From Halorubellus sp034808145 (GTDB lineage: Archaea; Halobacteriota; Halobacteria; Halobacteriales; Natrialbaceae): 64,000 bases of DNA. Shown piece after piece: positions 59,807 to 64,000 of this stretch. The DNA lies in contig NZ_JAXHGM010000011.1 of assembly GCF_034808145.1 (NCBI RefSeq), positions 42,849-106,848 on the forward strand, written 5' to 3'. The position numbers and the translations under genes are program-made. The number at the start of each line of letters is the position of its first letter. Position 1 is the first letter of the stretch. The notes under the pieces were generated by a model. That model was not told where the DNA came from. It was given only the letters and a program-made list of their open reading frames with translations, and did not search any database.

Positions 59807-62311
59807 TCAGGCGACGCCTTCGGCCTCGGAGCCGCCACCGCCGCCGCCGAACAGGCGTCCGGGCGCCGTCAGGACGCGGAGGACGCCGAGCCCGAACGCG
59901 TACGCGAGCGACAGCGGGAGCGCGAACAGGAGCATCGACAGCACGCTACTGCTCGTGACGAACGCGCCGACGACGAACAGCGCGAGGACGACGCCGCGGG
60001 CGGCGCGCTGCATGGCATCGTAGCTCACGATGTCCGTGTAGTGGAACAGCACCATCGACACGGGGATGTCGAGCAGGATGCCGATGCCGACGGTCATGAA
60101 CGCGATGAGCCACATGAACGAGTTCACGCGGTACGAGATGACCATGTTCGAGCGGATGGCGTCCTCGACGAGGTAGGAGACCACCCCCGGTGCGAACACG
60201 AGATAGCCGAGCGCGCTCCCGACCGCGAACCCGAGGAACATCGCGCCGCCCCACACGAGGAAGGCGGAGGAGTCGCCGCCGCCGCCGAACCCGCGCTCCT
60301 TGATCGCGGGCCACGCGTAGTACCCGAGGAGCGGGAGCGTCACCGCCGCCGCGACTATCGTACTGGCCTTCACCGCGAAGATGAGCTGCTCGACGGGGTG
60401 GAGTGCGACGACGATACCGATCTGGCCGACGCCACCCATGTTCGCGAGCAGTTCCGCGGTCGGGAACACCTCCAGTATCGTCGTCGGACTCGACGGCCCC
60501 GCGGTCGCGCCCGCCTGCCCGCCGGGCATCGTCGTCACCGCGGACGCGAACGCGTTCGCGGTCTCCACGCTCTCCGTGAACGGGAGCGTGTTCGGGTCCC
60601 CGCGGACCTCCGGCGGAACGCGCGACAGGAACTGCTCCTTGATGTCGCCGAGACCACCGCGGTACAGCCAGAAGAACACGCCCGCGAGCGTCGCCATGAA
60701 CACCACGACCAGGCGGAACACCTTCGACGTGAGCGACTGGAGGACGAACGTGATGTCGTAGTAGTACCCGCCGATGTCGTCCTCGGTCGTCTCCTCCTCC
60801 GTGAACGGGTCCATCATCCCCGCCGCCGTCGACTGGAGGACGTTCCCCTCGTCGTCCGCGTCGGCCGCGTCCGCGTTCATCGCGTCGACGTCCGTCACGG
60901 GCGCGTCGCCCGGTGCGCCGGCCGCGAGCTCGTGACCGTCGCCCGCGTCGCTCGCCGCCTCGCCAGCGGCCGCACCGGCGGCACCGCCCTCGGCCGCCCC
61001 CGCGGCGGCCTGTTGGGCCTGTATCTCGTCGAACCGGTCGAGGATGGCCTGGGCCTTGTCCGGGTTCTCCGCGTCCATCTCGGCGCTCGCCTTCGCGAGT
61101 GCCTCGTCCTCGGTCATCTCCGCGAACACCTCCGGCGGGGCGGCGCGCACGCCGTCCTCGTCGAGGACGCCTAGGTCGATGTCCGCGGGGTCCATGCTGC
61201 GGCCACCGGCTCGCGGAACGACGGGACTCCGTAGCACCTTCAGCGTGTACGCGAGCAGGACGAGCAGCGACGCGATGATAGCTATCTGCAGCGAGATGAG
61301 CGCCTGCGCCACCCAACCCGCGTCGGGCGCGAGGCCACCCGACGCCAGCGGGTTCGCCGGCTGGACGACGGCGGGCAGCGCCGGCACCACCGCCGAGTCG
61401 ATGGTCGCGACCACGCCGACGCGGATGGCGAGCACCGACCCGGCCAGGAGCGCCGCGAAGAACGCGCCGAACTGCAGCATCCGCGTCCGCAGCAGCCCGT
61501 CGGCCGCGGCCGCGCCCTCGCCGCGCCGGCGCAGGTTCACGACGACCTTCGAGAGCGCGAGCGACGCCGCGTACAACGTACACAGCGGAATCGACCACAT
61601 CACCTGCGTGAGCGGGTCCGGGGGGCTCGCGACCGCGCCGAACCCGAAGATGCCGACGACCGCGAACTTCCACTTGTCCCGCCACGTCTCGTACGGCACG
61701 AGTTCCGCGTACGACAGCGACGACATCACGAGCGGGAGCTGGGCGGCGAGCCCGAACGAGAGCGTGAGGAGGAAGAGGAACTGCGTCCACATCGTGATGT
61801 CCCACGTCGGCTTCAGCGTCGCGTTGATCGCGTTCTGCGCGAGGAACTCGAACATGAACGGGAAGAACACGATGTAGGCGTACGCAACGCCACCGACGAA
61901 CAACAGGAGCATCAGGACGCTCAGACCGACGAGTTGCGCTCTGGAGACGGGGACCTCGGGCGTCCACCCGCGGCGCTTCAGCGGCTCCTTCGCGTAGTAC
62001 AGGAGGACGGGCAGTGAGACGAGGATGGCGACGACCGCGCCGATCTTGAACTGGAGGAGAATGACGTCGAACGGCGTCCGCGCGATGATGTCGACCTGCG
62101 CGGCGACCTCCGGCGGCATGCGCTGCTTGGTGTTGACCTTCAGCGCCTTCCAGAGGAACGTTCGGAGCGACCAGATCGTCCCGAGTAGCCCGATGAGCGC
62201 GACGATGAAGACCTTCTGGAGCTCCTTCTGGGCTGCGCGGAGGAGTGCCCCGATCGTCTCGCGCCCGGCGTCGATGGTCCGGGCGGTGTCCTCGTTGATG
62301 ACCGAACTCAT
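59807..62311 (-). CDS. tatC2: Sec-independent translocase TatC, double-domain form
   Basis: An 834-residue double-TatC (TatCt) protein. It consists of two TatC-like bundles of about six membrane helices each, fused through a long hydrophilic, acidic, Ala/Gly-rich linker of about 150 residues, plus extra segments, giving about 14 predicted membrane segments. The second half ends GGGGGGSEAEGVA. Haloarchaea carry this form in addition to the single TatC, and it is essential for Tat export in Haloferax volcanii. Divergent from tatC1 with 110 bases between. Start MSSVINEDTARTIDAGRE was taken. Confidence 0.92.
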   Translation of the reverse strand: MSSVINEDTARTIDAGRETIGALLRAAQKELQKVFIVALIGLLGTIWSLRTFLWKALKVNTKQRMPPEVAAQVDIIARTPFDVILLQFKIGAVVAILVSLPVLLYYAKEPLKRRGWTPEVPVSRAQLVGLSVLMLLLFVGGVAYAYIVFFPFMFEFLAQNAINATLKPTWDITMWTQFLFLLTLSFGLAAQLPLVMSSLSYAELVPYETWRDKWKFAVVGIFGFGAVASPPDPLTQVMWSIPLCTLYAASLALSKVVVNLRRRGEGAAAADGLLRTRMLQFGAFFAALLAGSVLAIRVGVVATIDSAVVPALPAVVQPANPLASGGLAPDAGWVAQALISLQIAIIASLLVLLAYTLKVLRSPVVPRAGGRSMDPADIDLGVLDEDGVRAAPPEVFAEMTEDEALAKASAEMDAENPDKAQAILDRFDEIQAQQAAAGAAEGGAAGAAAGEAASDAGDGHELAAGAPGDAPVTDVDAMNADAADADDEGNVLQSTAAGMMDPFTEEETTEDDIGGYYYDITFVLQSLTSKVFRLVVVFMATLAGVFFWLYRGGLGDIKEQFLSRVPPEVRGDPNTLPFTESVETANAFASAVTTMPGGQAGATAGPSSPTTILEVFPTAELLANMGGVGQIGIVVALHPVEQLIFAVKASTIVAAAVTLPLLGYYAWPAIKERGFGGGGDSSAFLVWGGAMFLGFAVGSALGYLVFAPGVVSYLVEDAIRSNMVISYRVNSFMWLIAFMTVGIGILLDIPVSMVLFHYTDIVSYDAMQRAARGVVLALFVVGAFVTSSSVLSMLLFALPLSLAYAFGLGVLRVLTAPGRLFGGGGGGSEAEGVA

Positions 62312-62390
62312 TAGTTGCGCGTGGCTACCTACCTCGGAAACATCAATCTTCTTCTCCCCGCTCGCTCGCGAGCGCGACGGAGAAAAAGGC

Positions 62391-62397
62391 CTATAAC
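62391..62397 (+). promoter_or_regulatory. TATA box of tatC1
   Basis: CTATAAC is 25-31 bases before the tatC1 ATG at 62422, indicating a leaderless transcript. A short inverted repeat CTGTC-N7-GACAG (62405-62421) lies between box and start. Confidence 0.6.
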
Positions 62398-62421
62398 GCC
62401 GCACCTGTCTACTTCCGACAG

Positions 62422-63798
62422 ATGCCGGACGAGTCGGACGACCACGACGACGGCGCCGCGGACGGCCCCGTCGACGGTTCTGGCGACGAGACGAGCGACG
62501 CCACAGCCGACTCGACCACGAACGCCGAGGACTCGACCGAGAGTGCGGACGATTCGCCGGACGCGGACGTTTCGGAGGCGGACGATTCGACCGAAGATGC
62601 ACCCGACGGCGAGGAATCGTCCGACAGCGAGGCCGTCGGTGCAGACGACGATTCCTCATCCGACGACGATTCGGGTGGATTGGAGAAGGTAGAGGACGAC
62701 GACGATTCGGGTGGGCTGGAGAAGGTTGATTCGCGCGTCGAGCCGCGGACGCGGCGCGTGGACGTTCCGGAGGAAGGCGAGGAGATGGCGGTGCCGGACG
62801 ACGGTGTGGTCGCGGACGAGGAGAAGGTGCCGAACCGCGGGGTCGAAGCCGGGTTCGAGCGCCCCGATGACGCGCCGGAGAAGCATCGGCCGGAGCACCC
62901 GGACAAGCTCGACGCGAACGGCGGGTCGGACGTCCCGGTCGGGCACGCTGCCGGGGCCCCGAAACCGGGCGAGGCGTCGCCGGCGGGCGCCGGCGCGAGC
63001 GCCGGTACCGGAACCGGGACGGGCACGGGTTCCGGAGGCGGGCGGACCATCGAGGACGACGAGGACTTGTTCGAGGGGCCGCCCGACGACGAGGAGATGC
63101 CGCTCGCGGACCACATCGAGGAGATGATGCTGCGGCTCGCCGCGGTCGTGTTCGCGGGCGCCGTCGCGACCATCCTGATGTACCTGTACTCGGACTTCCT
63201 CGTCATGGAGATGTGGACGGACATCCTCCCGGCGGGCCAGGACGCGGCGCGCCCGCACCTCTACGCGCCCCTGGAGTTCATCTTCACGAAGATCAAGGTC
63301 GCGAGCCTCGCGGGCGTCCTCATCGCGCTCCCCGTCCTCGTCTACCAGTCGTACCTCTTCATGCGCCCCGGGCTCTACCCGCAGGAGCGCCGGTACTACC
63401 TCGCGGCGGTCCCGACGAGTCTCGTGCTCGCCGTCGCCGGGATGGCGTTCGCGTACTTCGCCGTCCTCCCCGGTCTCTTCCAGTACTTCGACTACTACAC
63501 GGAGGGGAACGCCATCATCGCGTACGGCCTCCAGTCGACGTTCAACCTCATCGTCGCGCTCATGGGATTGCAGGCGGTCGTCTTCCAGATTCCGCTGTTC
63601 GTGATGCTCGCCATCATGATGGGCGTGACCTCCCGTCGGTGGCTCGAATCCCGGCGCCTGCTGTTCTGGGGGGCGTTCGGCGGAATCGCGTTCCTGTTCG
63701 CGCCGGACCCGACGGGGATGGCGCCGTTCATCATCGCGGTGTCGATGATCGTCCTCTTTGAGGGGACGCTCGCACTCCTGCGGTGGACCGGGCGGTGA
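62422..63798 (+). CDS. tatC1: Sec-independent translocase TatC with long acidic N-terminus
   Basis: A 458-residue TatC (TatCo). The C-terminal about 240 residues are a six-helix TatC with PLADHIEEMMLRLAAVVFAG and Glu- and Pro-rich loops; it binds twin-arginine signal peptides. The first about 210 residues are an acidic, Ser/Asp/Glu-rich cytoplasmic extension, unusual for bacteria but known in haloarchaea. It has a 12-residue internal duplication DDDDSGGLEKV encoded by a 36-base direct repeat (62661-62690 and 62697-62726). Partner of tatC2 in a divergent pair. Confidence 0.93.
   Translation: MPDESDDHDDGAADGPVDGSGDETSDATADSTTNAEDSTESADDSPDADVSEADDSTEDAPDGEESSDSEAVGADDDSSSDDDSGGLEKVEDDDDSGGLEKVDSRVEPRTRRVDVPEEGEEMAVPDDGVVADEEKVPNRGVEAGFERPDDAPEKHRPEHPDKLDANGGSDVPVGHAAGAPKPGEASPAGAGASAGTGTGTGTGSGGGRTIEDDEDLFEGPPDDEEMPLADHIEEMMLRLAAVVFAGAVATILMYLYSDFLVMEMWTDILPAGQDAARPHLYAPLEFIFTKIKVASLAGVLIALPVLVYQSYLFMRPGLYPQERRYYLAAVPTSLVLAVAGMAFAYFAVLPGLFQYFDYYTEGNAIIAYGLQSTFNLIVALMGLQAVVFQIPLFVMLAIMMGVTSRRWLESRRLLFWGAFGGIAFLFAPDPTGMAPFIIAVSMIVLFEGTLALLRWTGR
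62661..62726 (+). repeat. 36-bp period direct repeat within tatC1
   Basis: Thirty-base copies at 62661-62690 and 62697-62726 encode DDDSGGLEKV twice and differ at two bases. The repeat is in frame and was probably made by recent slippage or unequal crossing over. Confidence 0.85.
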
Positions 63799-64000
63799 GC
63801 AGCCGCCCGTTGCGCTTCGTTCGATAACTCAGCCGTCGAAACGCGCAGTAGGTCCGCCTGCGAATGTAATGGAAGAGCCGTGGTACCTTGACCCTCGGAA
63901 GGGTTATCCGTCACTCGCTCCTCTGGGCCTTGTTTAGACGCGTGATTTCACAGGTGTGAGCCGCTGACGCTAAGTTCGATGTTTCTGACGGCGCATTTCA
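63799..64000. other. Right-end gap with possible gene fragment
   Basis: No gene supported downstream of tatC1. The base composition becomes noticeably more AT-rich in the last about 100 bases. A minus-strand frame running off the edge ends at a TGA at 63948-63950 (final residues KCAVRNIELSVSGSHL); its AGA and CTT codons are unlike the neighbouring core genes. This could be the end of a gene of foreign origin, but the fragment is too short to decide. Confidence 0.3.

Noticed and set aside
59786..61174. Plus-strand Arg/His/Glu-rich frame opposite tatC2
   Set aside because: It is an antisense shadow of a long membrane-protein gene whose hydrophobic codons give Arg/Glu-rich complements.

Overview
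The window is chromosomal DNA from a haloarchaeon (class Halobacteria). The evidence is the very high G+C content, strongly Asp/Glu-rich proteins, TATA boxes about 25-30 bases upstream of start codons with no leader, and archaeal or haloarchaeal markers: thermosome, RFC small subunit, Orc1/Cdc6, SAMP-type ubiquitin-like protein, HalX response regulator, archaeal AlaRS and LeuRS, the double TatC, a PGF-CTERM surface protein and several haloarchaea-only small families. The genus cannot be fixed from this sequence. I saw no rRNA, tRNA, CRISPR array, complete insertion sequence or integrase, so this is mostly core chromosome with small accessory inserts.

Layout. 1-8.5 kb: an amidotransferase fragment, an alpha/beta-hydrolase-fold protein lacking the nucleophile serine, an HD-domain phosphohydrolase, a CDF metal transporter, alaS, a HalX response regulator and rfcS. 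8.7-17.3 kb: a bactofilin-like envelope protein, a compact samp2-peroxiredoxin-GNAT operon, a phosphohexomutase, redox and regulatory genes, and two tandemly duplicated lipoproteins. 17.3-23.5 kb: a Hel308-type helicase with an extra beta-rich tail co-transcribed with a two-TM protein, a zinc-ribbon protein, and a MATE exporter divergent from a hydrolase. 23.5-32.8 kb: a lipoate/2-oxoacid dehydrogenase region (lipA, then pdhA-B-C and pdhD) with two beta-propeller lipoprotein genes in between. 33-43 kb: cupin, pheA, hsp20, leuS, an ornithine cyclodeaminase/alanine dehydrogenase-family gene, thermosome and the two-KH Pno1-like protein. 43-54 kb: trpS, a PGF-CTERM surface protein, rio1, a cupin/zinc-ribbon protein, a PHP hydrolase, DUF1684, an Orc1/Cdc6 paralog and a MutS-family ATPase. 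54-64 kb: uvrB, small membrane and helical proteins, the FtsJ/RlmE methyltransferase with TRAM, a ribbon-helix-helix regulator next to a 16-bp repeat array, and the divergent tatC2/tatC1 pair.

How genes work together. LipA makes lipoyl groups and pdhC carries them, so the 23.5-32.8 kb block is one functional unit. Four lipoproteins in the window carry twin-arginine signal peptides, which fits export through the Tat translocase encoded at the right end. Rio1 and the Pno1-like protein act in small-subunit maturation and FtsJ in rRNA modification. The most unusual sequence structures are the RHH-associated repeat array, two abutting palindromes at the MATE start codon, a seven-codon reading frame overlapping the pdhA start, a Shine-Dalgarno sequence embedded in the SAMP diglycine codons, and a dispersed intergenic element present at two sites.
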